DNA of 64,000 bases from Caldilineae bacterium (GTDB lineage Bacteria; Chloroflexota; Anaerolineae; JAAEKA01). A program made the position numbers and the translations under genes. The stretch's first letter is position 1, and every line of letters begins with the position of its first letter. A model generated the notes under the pieces. That model did not search any database. It was not told the origin of the DNA and saw nothing but the letters and a program-made list of their open reading frames with translations. Positions 38,001 through 47,200 of the stretch are shown here, piece by piece. The stretch covers positions 199,881 to 263,880 of the forward strand of contig JACKBK010000001.1 in NCBI GenBank assembly GCA_020634555.1, written 5' to 3'.

Positions 38001-40822
38001 TGCTGCAACAACTGGCCGGCGGATTGGATCTGGACTTCTTCGTGCTGTTTTCCTCCATGACGTCGGTCCTCGGCTGGCGTTATACCGGCCACTACGCCGC
38101 AGCCAACCACTTCCTCGACACCTTTGCACACTACCGGAGCGCTGACGGGCAGCCGGCCCAAAGCATCAACTGGGGTCCATGGAGCGAGGTCGGCATGGTC
38201 AGCCGCAGCCAACAGGAGGAGAGCTTCGCTCGGATGGGCATCGCACCGCTGCCGGTCGCCGTCGGCCTGGCGCAGCTTGACAGCGTGATGGCTGATACGC
38301 CGGCACAGGTTGCGGTCATCGATGCCAACTGGGAACGGTTCGACGCGCTATATCAGGCGATCCGGCCATCCCGGTTGCTGGCGCAACTTAACCGCGCCGA
38401 AGCAGCCCACGGCGCAATGTCCGCCGAGCAGCCGGTCATCGACCGTCTGCGGGCCGCGCCGCGTGCACAATGGCAGGAAATCCTCGTCGCTTTCCTGCGC
38501 CAAAAAGTCGCACACGTTCTCAGGGTTGGCCCTGAGCGAATATCGGGTGACTTGAGCGTGGTTGAACTGGGCCTGGACTCGATCATGGCCATGGAAGTCA
38601 CCTGGGCATGCAACGAGGAGCTTTCGGTTCCACTGCTGTTGCGGGAGGTGTTCGAACCATCATCGCTGACTGCGCTGGCCGGTACGCTGGCCGAAAAGCT
38701 GGCAGCGATGCCGGCAAACGGCAACGGAGCAAACGCGACCAGCGACGTTGCTGCCTCCGACCGGCTGTTACCGGCTAACGGCGTTGGCAGGGAGCCACCC
38801 CATGTGATCAAGACCGCATCGCCGTCACAGGCTCTGACATCGCTGGTTCCGCTGCGGGCAAAGGGATCGAGGACGCCGTTGTTCCTGGTGCCGCCGGGCG
38901 CGAGCACCGTGCTCAGCTTCGGTTCGCTGGTGCAGTGCCTGGACTCCGACCAGCCTGTGTATGGTCTGGAGCCGCTGGGCATGGACGGCCGACACCCACC
39001 GCAGTGGCGTGTCGAAGATATGGCCTCCCACTACATCAACGAGATGAGGACCATTCAGCCGCAGGGGCCATATCTGCTGGGTGGACGATGCTTTGGCGGG
39101 TTGGTGGTCTTTGAGATGGCGCAGCAACTACGTGCTCAGGGGCAACAGGTAGCCATGCTGGCGATCCTGGACACATTGCAACCGCCCAAGCCGGGCTGGC
39201 TGCGGGATCAGTCACCAGAGAGCCAACCGGTTTCATCGAACATTGCGAAGCGCACCGCAGGACGGTGGGTGCGCAATGCATACCTGCTGTGGAAACGGCT
39301 GACAGTTACCGATGCGTTTACGCTGTACACGCTAAAGCAGGTGCTCCCTGAAGATCGCTTTCCTAATGTGTTGGGGGAAGAGGCGCGCCATATCCGCAAT
39401 ACAGCCCGCGCGCACTACGAGGCCAACGAACTGTACCTGCCACGACTCTACGAAGGGCGTTTGACGCTGTTCTCCAACGCTGGCCATTCCGGCAGCCACC
39501 AGCTCAACTGGGCGGCTTTGACCGCGCAGGCGGTGGATATCCACGTCGTGCCTGGCAATCATCTCACCATGTTCAAGGAGCCTTACGTCCGTGTGCTGGC
39601 TGAGGTGTTGACTACCACCATGGAGCAGGCGCTACAGCGGGCCGAGTCGTCAGCCACGCGGCGTCTTGCTCTGCGCCCCAGGGCGGCCGGCAGCCGGATC
39701 GATGTCGCAATTCGTTCAACCTCCGTACACGTCAGCGACACGGATCATAGGGCTGCATTGCCCGATGAGGCCCTGGAGCGAGAAATTGGACGGGCGTACG
39801 CAACGGTTCTTGGAGCGCAGCCGGCCGCCAATGATCCTCTCCCGGATCTCGCTGACACTCCGTTTGTCGAGGCATATCTTTTAGCTGAACTGGAGCGGGC
39901 GTTGCCGGCGGGCAACGCGATCGCGCTGCCTTCGTTGATCGAGGCGCGAACCGTTTCTCAATTGGCCCATCTGCCCAGGCTCGATCGAAGCGCCGGCAAC
40001 AGCGGTTCGTTGATTCCGTTGCAACCTAACGGATCGCATGCCCCTTTCTTTCTTGTCCCTGATATCGACCAGACCGTTGCCAGTCTGGTGGAGTTGGCAA
40101 AGCTGTTGAACCCGCAGCAACCCTGTTACGGCCTACAGCCGCCAGGCCTCGAACCAGGCCAGCGTCCATACGCCCGTATCGAGGATATGGCAGCATGCTT
40201 CCTGGACGAGATGCGGCCAGTTCAGCCAAACGGCCCCTACTGCCTGGGCGGGATAGGCTTTGGCGGCATCGTGGCTTTCGAGATGGCGCAGCAGTTGCAG
40301 GCTGCTGGCGAGTCGGTTGTGCTGCTGGCCGTGCTGGACACCATGGTGCCGCCTAACGCGACGCTGCAATACTGGTATCCACCGGCCTCGGTAGGAGCAA
40401 AAGGCTCGCCGCCGCACTGGTTTGTGCAGCGGGCATTTGGCCGCCTGGTGTACATGGTACAGCGATACCAGCTTCGTGGTATCATCCCGCGTCGCGCCCG
40501 TTCAAAGATGTCGTCGAGGCGCAGGCTTGGCCATCAGTTCAGCCCGGCCGCGCGCCGTATTCAGGCCATGTTGACGGCACATTACGAGGCGCGCCTGCGC
40601 TACCAACCGCAGATTTACTCCGGCAGGATCACGCTGTTCTCAAACGCCAAACATACCGGCGCACATCAGGTCAAATGGGCGTTGCTGACCGAGGTTGGCA
40701 TGGAGATCGAGGTGATTCCGGGCGATCATCGGTCGATATTCAGGCAACCGGGTATCGCGGAGCTGGCGAACCGGCTCTCACTGCACCTCGAGCAGGCACA
40801 GATATACCCGTCCGAGAGATAA
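32036..40822 (+). CDS. PKS1: FAAL-ACP-KS-AT-KR-ACP-TE plus degenerate ACP-TE
   Basis: A 2928-residue type I synthase. Fatty acyl-AMP ligase 1-590 (YTSGSTATPKGVMVSH); ACP1 with S651 (GLDSL); KS 712-1135 with C884, H1019, H1059; AT about 1240-1545 with S1333 (GHSMG) and substrate motif FSSH; KR about 1620-2055 (GGRGELG, YAAANHF); ACP2 with S2182; thioesterase 1 about 2270-2545 with Cys2352 as nucleophile (GGRCFGG). Then an ACP-like segment (about 2575-2645) lacking the Ser, and a second TE-like domain (2655-2920) with Gly2741 at the nucleophile position (GGIGFGG). Predicted role: activate a fatty acid, load it on ACP1, extend once and reduce to a hydroxy-acyl product. A terminator-like hairpin follows at 41014. 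Confidence 0.9.
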   Translation: MTFEVFSSLSFSLIELLQQRAKNQPDELAYIFLADGEKDERRITYAQLDRQARVIGAHLQQRYAGGSRALLLYPPGLDYVAAFLGCLYAGVVAVPAYPPRPRRPMPRIQAIVADSQPAVALTDARILSNIEQRLAELPDMAALDWIDTSELDADLSEQWRHAPVAPDDLAYLQYTSGSTATPKGVMVSHGNLAYTLADLDAGWTGDSQRTMVTWLPPFHDMGLVFGILLPLYAGYPCVMMAPVSFIQRPLRWLQALSTYRGTHSAAPNFAFELCLEKIKPEERAALDLSHWRIALNGAEPVRKDTLERFTAAYAGNGFRWRTFSPGYGLAEATLQVTGITADSAPADILVDAAALEEHTVVLASPEQPETRSLVSYQPSPLGTRWCIADPDQLTACAPDRVGEIWVAGPGVAKGYWNRPQATRETFQAHLADTGDGPFLRTGDLGFVHDGKLYVTGRIKDLIIVRGRNHYPQDIELTAEQSHPALEPGGGAAFSLERHGEERVALVYELRREQRKTDPTEVIDAIRQAVAAEHELQLCAVTLTMPGQMPKTSSGKIQRQVARAMFLAGEFNTLGQWVEPQSEPDRGDPSLHTAKDRPGPAEIAPLATGSRASSREFLAIRDWLIARVAAQIKVSHSQIDVREPLERYGLDSLAAVAITGELGDWLGRDLSPTLFYEFPTVDAMAHHLAGEPTKAALDNKLDRTAPVPTVGSGQEPVAIIGIGVRFPGATGPQAFWRLLRDGVDAITETPPDRWDSRAYYDPNPAAPGKMNTRWGGFLEQVDQFDAAFFGISPREAARMDPQQRLLMEVAWEALEDGGQVADRLAGQRVGVFVGISGFDYGLLQLGDNGLSDAYAGTGSALSIAANRLSYFFDWRGPSMAVDTACSSSLVAVHLACQNLRLGECDMALVAGVNLLLSPTMTVNFAKAGFMASDGRCKAFDARADGYVRSEGAGVVLLKPLSQALADGDPIYAVVLGSATNQDGRSNGLTAPNPQSQIDVLRRAYRNAGVAPADVQYVETHGTGTPLGDPIEAQALGAVLSTGRASGQSAAIGSVKSNIGHLEAAAGIAGLIKVALSLKHGQLPPSLHFREPNPLIPFDNLSLRVQQTLTDWPVEPSVAVAGVSAFGFGGANAHVVVQGPPARRQQLDPPAQRVQVVPLSARTPEALRGLARATRDLLQSPSAGSLGDIAYTAGVRRSHHDHRLALVADTADRAVSRLDAFLAGRNANDLVIGHRSRQQAGKLAFVFCGQGSHWWAMGRQLLREEPVFRQVVEQCDALLHPLAGWSLLSELTAGETESRLDYTTFAQPAIFAVQLALVELWRSWGIEPDAVVGHSMGEVAAAVTAGILDLPDALRIVYHRGRLMERARGTGKLVVVDLSQAEAELAVAGLDDQVGVAVVNSPNSVLLGGETAALDTLIDSLQRRGVHCQYLSLDFSSHNPQMDPYLAEMADSVGEVGLRAAALPLVSTVTGQFAGDTQLDATYWARNVREPVQFAQAMALLLEDGYDKFLEIGPHPVLAPAIMQNMMHHGVKGAVLPSLRLNRDDRSVMLRSLAALYVAGRNPAWEMLADADAQLASLPAYPWQRERYWIEASRPATASRLSVPQPAPGPVTIYDGPALTTARAADADLMYELQWQPMQPVGNGLKASSREEAGRWLIFADRSGVGQAVVDRLQQEGNQCVMVFSAAEFAQTGAGRFQVDPARPEHFQQLLTTVFRDNSSGWRGVLHFWSLNAASPENGDDALTNAQIEGCGSVLHLVQALVAGHSGTRLPIWLATRGVQPVGTQPAAQSLAQSPVWGLGRVVALEHPELWGGLIDLDPQAPASEIDHLLRAIRQSGGEDQLALRGQQSYVARLRHSAAPHAHQPVNRIRPDATYLITGGRGELGLKVASWLVDRGATHLALLGRTPLSPDSTAAAAVQTLEQRGASVALLAADVGDRSQMATAFGEMAASMPPLRGVVHAAGVLENRPLAELSLDALQSTLRPKVAGTWVLQQLAGGLDLDFFVLFSSMTSVLGWRYTGHYAAANHFLDTFAHYRSADGQPAQSINWGPWSEVGMVSRSQQEESFARMGIAPLPVAVGLAQLDSVMADTPAQVAVIDANWERFDALYQAIRPSRLLAQLNRAEAAHGAMSAEQPVIDRLRAAPRAQWQEILVAFLRQKVAHVLRVGPERISGDLSVVELGLDSIMAMEVTWACNEELSVPLLLREVFEPSSLTALAGTLAEKLAAMPANGNGANATSDVAASDRLLPANGVGREPPHVIKTASPSQALTSLVPLRAKGSRTPLFLVPPGASTVLSFGSLVQCLDSDQPVYGLEPLGMDGRHPPQWRVEDMASHYINEMRTIQPQGPYLLGGRCFGGLVVFEMAQQLRAQGQQVAMLAILDTLQPPKPGWLRDQSPESQPVSSNIAKRTAGRWVRNAYLLWKRLTVTDAFTLYTLKQVLPEDRFPNVLGEEARHIRNTARAHYEANELYLPRLYEGRLTLFSNAGHSGSHQLNWAALTAQAVDIHVVPGNHLTMFKEPYVRVLAEVLTTTMEQALQRAESSATRRLALRPRAAGSRIDVAIRSTSVHVSDTDHRAALPDEALEREIGRAYATVLGAQPAANDPLPDLADTPFVEAYLLAELERALPAGNAIALPSLIEARTVSQLAHLPRLDRSAGNSGSLIPLQPNGSHAPFFLVPDIDQTVASLVELAKLLNPQQPCYGLQPPGLEPGQRPYARIEDMAACFLDEMRPVQPNGPYCLGGIGFGGIVAFEMAQQLQAAGESVVLLAVLDTMVPPNATLQYWYPPASVGAKGSPPHWFVQRAFGRLVYMVQRYQLRGIIPRRARSKMSSRRRLGHQFSPAARRIQAMLTAHYEARLRYQPQIYSGRITLFSNAKHTGAHQVKWALLTEVGMEIEVIPGDHRSIFRQPGIAELANRLSLHLEQAQIYPSER

Positions 40823-41256
40823 CCAGAACAACTGTCGATATTGCGGAATCCGTACCTCGAAGCGGTGCGCTATGCGCAATACGACCGAAATACATAAATC
40901 TGCAAACCTTGTGCTTTAACTGGCAAAGTAGAAGATACCTTACTTGCATGACTCCGAGGTTGTATGTTAGACTTGTTTCACTGTGGGTTTTGCAGCAATT
41001 TAGGGAGTATGGTCGAAGATGCCATCGCAGATGCAGCATCTTCGGTCGTTTTCATTTTCAAAACAATCGATTCGTTTTCGACTTGGCAATTGCTTTGCGT
41101 CAGCTTCCCGGCGTCAGTCGGTAGCCAGCCCTCGTAGCGATTGTGCCGGATGTTGGGCCGGCGCTTGCGTTCATTGTTTTACGGCCAATCCTGTGCCACT
41201 CTTTCCACCCGATCGCGAAACAATGCAGCTCAATCGATATCAGACCATGTCAGGCT
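40823..41256 (+). other. intergenic region between PKS1 and PKS2
   Basis: About 434 bp, more AT-rich than the flanking genes. It has a terminator-like hairpin at 41014-41058. I see no convincing -10/-35 pair for PKS2 and no small gene. Short open frames such as 41019-41357 overlap PKS2 in another frame. Confidence 0.6.
41014..41058 (+). terminator. candidate rho-independent terminator or attenuator after PKS1
   Basis: CGAAGATGC (41014-41022) and GCATCTTCG (41036-41044) form a 9-bp stem with a 13-base loop, followed by gtcgttttcatttt. It lies 190 bp past the PKS1 stop and 200 bp before PKS2. Confidence 0.5.
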
Positions 41257-44200
41257 ATGTCAGACAAATTTCAAGCAATAATCCTTACTCCTGTTGGGCA
41301 GTTGGAGCCTTCGCTGGCAATAGCCGCGACCCGATCCGGCGCGCTGGGCTGTCTTGACCTGGAGTTTGTTGCCGACATCAGCGACGCGCGCCAGGCCGCC
41401 AACCGGCTAGAACAGTTCGCCCGGGGCCCGTACGGTGTCAAGGTCAGCTATCGCCAGGCCGACATACTGGAGGCGTTGAGTGATGGTTCTCTGCCCCGGT
41501 TAGAGTTCGTCCTTCTCTCGGCTCACGGCGAGGTTGACAGTGACGGTCTGCAGCGCGCGGTGGCAGCGGCTCACACTCGTGGCCTGCGCGTGCTGCTTCA
41601 AGCCACCGACGTTTTTCTGGCGCAGTTGGGCGAAAGCCTGGGCGTCGATGGCGTGGTGGTCAAGGGGCACGAGAGCGGCGGCTTCATCGGTGAAGAGACG
41701 ACCTTTGTCCTGTTGCAGCGCAGCCTTGCGCAGTTGTCTCTGCCTGTCTACGCCCACGGCGGAATTGGCCTGCACACCGCGGCTGCCTGCTACGCGGCTG
41801 GCGCCGCTGGCTTCGTTCTCGACGCGCAACTGGCGCTGGCCAAAGAATCGCGCTTGCCAGAGGACGTCAAGAACGCGGTCGCGGCCATGGACGGCAGTGA
41901 GACCGTCAGCCTGGGCGCGGAACTGGGACAAGCTGTCCGCCTGTACAGCCGTCCTCACACAACCGCGACAAGACAGTTGGCGGAGATCGCTACTGCACTG
42001 GACGCAGGAGCACAGGGTGACCGGCAACAAGCCTGGCTTGACGCGGTGGAAAGTCGCATCGGCTGGGGCGGGCTGGCGCAACAGACATGGCCGTTGGGAC
42101 AGGATGCCGCCTTTGCCGGTGCGCTGGCGAAACGCTATCACACCGTCGGCGGTATTCTACAAGCCTATCGTGACAGCATAGCCAACCATGTCGAGGCCGC
42201 AGCGCTGGGCCAGCCGTTGGATGCCGGCTCACCGCTCGCACAGTCCCACGGCACCCGCTACCCCATCGTCCAAGGGCCGATGACACGCGTCAGCGACACG
42301 GCCCGTTTTGCTTTCGATGTGGCCGAAGCTGGCGGGCTGCCCTTCCTGGCACTGGCGTTGATGCGCAAAGAGCAGGCCATGCCCGTGCTGGAGCAGACGA
42401 AACAACTGTTGGGCGACCGTCCCTGGGGCGTGGGGATTCTAGGTTTTGTGCCGGCAGCGATTCGCTCGCAGCAGCTTGAGGCGATCAGCGCAGCCGGACC
42501 CGATTTCGCGATCATCGCCGGTGGCCGGCCTGATCAGGCCCGGACGCTGGAGCAGCAGGGCATCGCCACCTATTTGCACGTGCCATCTCCCGCGCTGTTG
42601 CGGCTGTTTCTTGACGACGGCGCCAAACGTTTCATCTTCGAGGGGCGTGAGTGCGGCGGGCATGTCGGGCCACGCTCCAGCTTCGTGCTCTGGAACGCCA
42701 TGATCGACGCCCTGCTGGCCCATTTCGACCTGACCGGGGCAAATCCTGCTGAGTACCACATCCTGTTCGCCGGCGGCGTCCACGACTCGCTGTCGGCGCT
42801 GATGGTGGCCAGCCTGGCCGGCCCGCTGGTCGAGAGAGGTGTGCGGCTGGGTGTTCTCATGGGAACCGCCTATCTCTTCACCCATGAGGCGGTAACGTCG
42901 GGCGCTATCACGGCCCGTTACCAACAGGAAGCTGTGCAGAGCAGCCAGACAGTGTTGGTCGAGTCAGGCGTTGGCCACATGACTCGCTGCCTGCCGACCC
43001 CCTTTGTCGAGGCCTTTGCCCAGCGCAAACGCGACCTTTTGCAGGAGGGAGCAGACAGCGATCACGTGCGCCAGGAGCTGGAAGACTTGAACATCGGCCG
43101 CCTGCGCATGGCCAGCAAGGGAATCAACCGCAATCCTGACGCCCACGTTCAGCCCGACGCACCAACCTACATCACGCTGGACGAACAGGAACAGTACCAG
43201 CAGGGCATGTACATGATCGGCCAGGTGGCCGGGCTACGCGACGGGGTTTGCTCGCTGGAGGAACTGCATCAAGAGGTGTCGGTAGCCGGCGCGCGGCGGC
43301 TGGACAGCCTGGCTGCCACCCAACAGCCCGTATCGACAGAGGAGCACACACCGCCGCCGGCACGCATTGCCATCATCGGCATCTCCACAGTGCTGCCTGG
43401 AGCCGCCGAATTGCAGACCTATTGGGAGAACATTCTCGACAAGGTCGATGCCATTACCGAGATACCGGCTGAACGTTTCGACTGGCGGCGCTACTACGAT
43501 CCTGACAAGAGCGCCCGCGACAAGATCTACTCGCGCTGGGGCGGGTTCATCGATGACGTGCCGCTCAACCCGCTGGACTACGGCATGCCGCCCAACTCGA
43601 TTCCCTCCATCGAGCCCATGCAACTGCTGATGCTGGAGGTTGTGCGCTCCGCTTTGCAAGACGCCGGTTATCTCGACCGCCCCTTTGCTCGCGAGCGGAC
43701 GTCGGTGACGATGGCGGTGGGCGGCGGTCTGGGCGACCTGGGATTCAACTATGGGGTGCGCTCCTACCTGCCGCATTTTCTGTCAGCCGGCTCTCAGGAG
43801 GTCATCGACCGGTTGGATGACACCCTGCCGGAGTGGACCGAGGACTCCTTCCCCGGGATCTTGCTCAACGTGCTGGCCGGGCGCATCGCCAACCGCTTCA
43901 ACTTCAACGGCCCGAACCTTGTCGTGGACGCTGCCTGTGGCTCGTCGCTCGCGGCGCTGGACATCGCAATCAAGGACTTACAGACCCAGCGGACCGATGT
44001 CGCCATCGTCGGCGGGGCCGACACGGTGCAAAGTCCCTTCGGCTTCCTGGCTTTCAGCAAGACCCAGGCGTTGTCGCCGCGCGGCCGCTGCCGTCCCTTC
44101 GACGTGCAGGCCGATGGAATCGCTATCAGCGAGGGGCTGGCGGTAGTGGTACTGAAACGGCTTGAGGACGCTGAGCGCGACGGCGACCGTATCTACGCGG

Positions 44201-47200
44201 TGATCCAGGGCGTCGGTGCATCCAGCGATGGCCGCGACCGTAGTCTGACTGCACCGCGGCCGCTGGGGCAGCTGTTGGCCCTGCAACGGGCCTATGGACA
44301 GGCCGGATTCGACCCCGCGACGCTGGGCCTGATCGAGGCTCACGGCACCGGCACCCGACTGGGCGACCAAGTCGAGGCCGAGGCGCTGGCGACGCTCTTC
44401 CAGGGATCAGGGCTGGATCGCCCGACGTGCGCGGTGGGTTCGGTCAAGTCGATGATCGGCCACACCAAGAGCACGGCCGGGCTGGCCGGCATGATCAAAG
44501 TCGCTCTGGGACTGTACCACAAAGTGCTTCCGCCGACGTTGGTGGATACACCTAATCCCGACATCAGTCTCAACGGCAGTCCGATCTACGTCAACAGCGA
44601 ACCGCGTCCCTGGCTGCGGGCCGACGATCGCACTGCACGACGGGCGGGGGTCAGCGCGTTTGGCTTTGGCGGCACCAACTTCCACGCTGCGTTGGAGGAA
44701 TACCGCGGCGACTATCTGCCGCGCAGTGCCAGCCGTCACACCTGGCCTGAGGAGATCTTTGTCCTGCGAGCAGCCGACCGTGATGGGTTGCTGGCCAAAA
44801 TTGACCGGCTGGCTGGCTGGCTGGAGGCAGGCAATGCACCGCCGCTGCGCCACCTGGCCTACACAATGTATCGCCGTGCGCAGGTGGACCGGGCAGATGC
44901 GTCGTTGACTCTGACGCTGGTGGCCAGTTCGCTGGTGGATCTGCGCCAGATGCTGGCCATGGCGAGAAGCGAGTTGCTAGCAGGCGCTGACTTGGTCCTC
45001 AATCCACAGGGCATTTACTTCGCTGAGGAGCCGCTGGGGCTGGCCGGCAAGGTTGCATTCCTGTATCCCGGCCAGGGATCCCAGTACCCCAATATGCTGG
45101 CGGATCTGGTTATGCAGTTCCCCTGGCTGGGCGAGCCTTTCGAGCACGCCAACAGGCTGGCCGCTGGCCAACTGCCGCGGCCGCTCAGCGAATACGTGTA
45201 CCCTGCTCCGGCCCACGACGCCAAGATGGCAAAGAAGCAGCGCGCTCAACTAACCGACACGCGCGTTGCCCAATCAGCTCTCGGCGCGGCCGGCCTTGCA
45301 GTCAGCCGTTTCCTGGCAGAGGTCGGCTTACAGCCCGATTTCGTGGCCGGACACAGCTACGGCGAGTTGGTGGCGCTCTGTCGGGCGGGTGTCTTCGACC
45401 AGGATGCACTCCAGAAGATCTCGCTGGCCCGCGGGCGGTTCATGGCGGAGGCCACAGGGCCAGACTCTGGCACCATGGCGGCCGTGATCGCCAATCAGGC
45501 CACGGTCGAGGAAATCGTGCGCGAGTTGTCCGATGTGACCATAGCTAACCTGAACTCGCCGCGCCAGACGGTCATCTCCGGCACGACGGCGGCTATCGAA
45601 CGGGCTGTAGAGCTCTTTGTCCAGCGTGGTATCCAGGCCAAGCGCATCCCCGTAGCCTGCGCGTTCCATTCGCCGCTGGTGGAACCCGCCCAGAACCGGC
45701 TGGCCCAACTTCTGGAAACCGTCGAGTTCAATCCACCACAGACGAGTGTCTATTCCAACACCCTGGGCGGCCCGTATCCTGACGATCCGGCGGAGATCCG
45801 CGCAGTGTTGTCGCAGCAATTGGCCCGCCCGGTGCGCTTCACCGAAGAGATAAAGAACCTTTATGCGGCCGGTGCGCGCATCTTCGTCGAGGCCGGACCG
45901 CGTAGCGTGCTGACGGGGTTGGTGCACCAGATTCTGGGCAACCTGCCCCATCTGGCCGTCTCGGTCGACTCGGGTGGCCGCGGCCTGCTAGACGTGCAGC
46001 GGGCGCTGGCGCAGATAATCGCCATCGGCACAGACATCGACCTCAGAGTGCTCTTTAAGGGCCGCGACGTGCGCGAGATCAATCTTAATGCGCCCTACAC
46101 GGACCCTGCACGGGCGGCCTACGGACCTACGACCTGGCTGGTCAACGGTGGACGGGCGCGCCGCTGGCTGGACGTGGAGCGCGGACAACCGGAGCCGGTA
46201 GTCCAGCCGCTGGATGTTTCGCTGGCCGGCGCGAGGCTGGCTGGGCCGCGTGCCACGCCAAATCCCGCGCCTCCTCCGAAACAACCGGCGCTAGCGCCCG
46301 CGCCAGGGATGCCAGTTGGTCAGCTTCCCGCTGCCCCAACAAGGACCGCGACGAACATGCCGAGCGTTGCGGCACCCCCGGTTGTCCACGGCAACGCCAC
46401 CGTGCAGGTGATGGTCCAGACCCAGCAACTGATGGCCCGATTCCTGCAAATGCAGGCCAGCGTGATGAGCAGCTATCTTGACAACGCCCCGGAGGCGCCG
46501 GCGCCCGCCCCGCCTGATGTTCCGGTCGCGCAGCCGGCAGCCATCCCACGGCACGCCGAGCCGCTGCACGCCGAACCGGTGGTCGTGCTGAAGCGACCAC
46601 CGCGGCCGCACATAAACCAGCCGGCTGCCGCGCCCTCGCCCATCCTGCGCTTCACTCTGACCGCAACCGATGCGCCGGTGATCGACGCCACGGCCGGTCT
46701 TGCGCCGGGCCGCGCGGTGTTGATCGCAGCCGACGCCTACGGTGTGGCTGAACAGACAGCAGCGATGCTGCGCGAGCAGGGCTACGACGCGGTGATCCTC
46801 CATAACCGCCCGGCCAGGTCTGCAAATGGGAATGGGGTCAATGGGTTCAACGGCAACGGACGAGCCGCACAACCGGACAACTGGCACTATGCGGCGACGT
46901 TGACCGACGCCGCTGATGTCGAATCAGCGCTCGCGGCCGTTCGCCGCGAACACCAGGCCATTGGCAGTCTGCTCTATCTGGCAGCCCTCAAGCCAGCGCA
47001 ACCGTTCGCCGAGTTAACTCTTGCCGGGTGGCAGCAATCCATCGAAGGGGATCTGGTCGGCTTTTTCAACGTGCTGCAAGGCGTGCAGGCGGATCTGGCC
47101 AGCGCTGCCGCGGCCGGCGGATCTTGCCTGCTGGCTGCAACGCAGATGGGCGGCGATTTTGCAGTCGGCGACGGCAAGGCAAGCGGCTTTTCACCGACTC

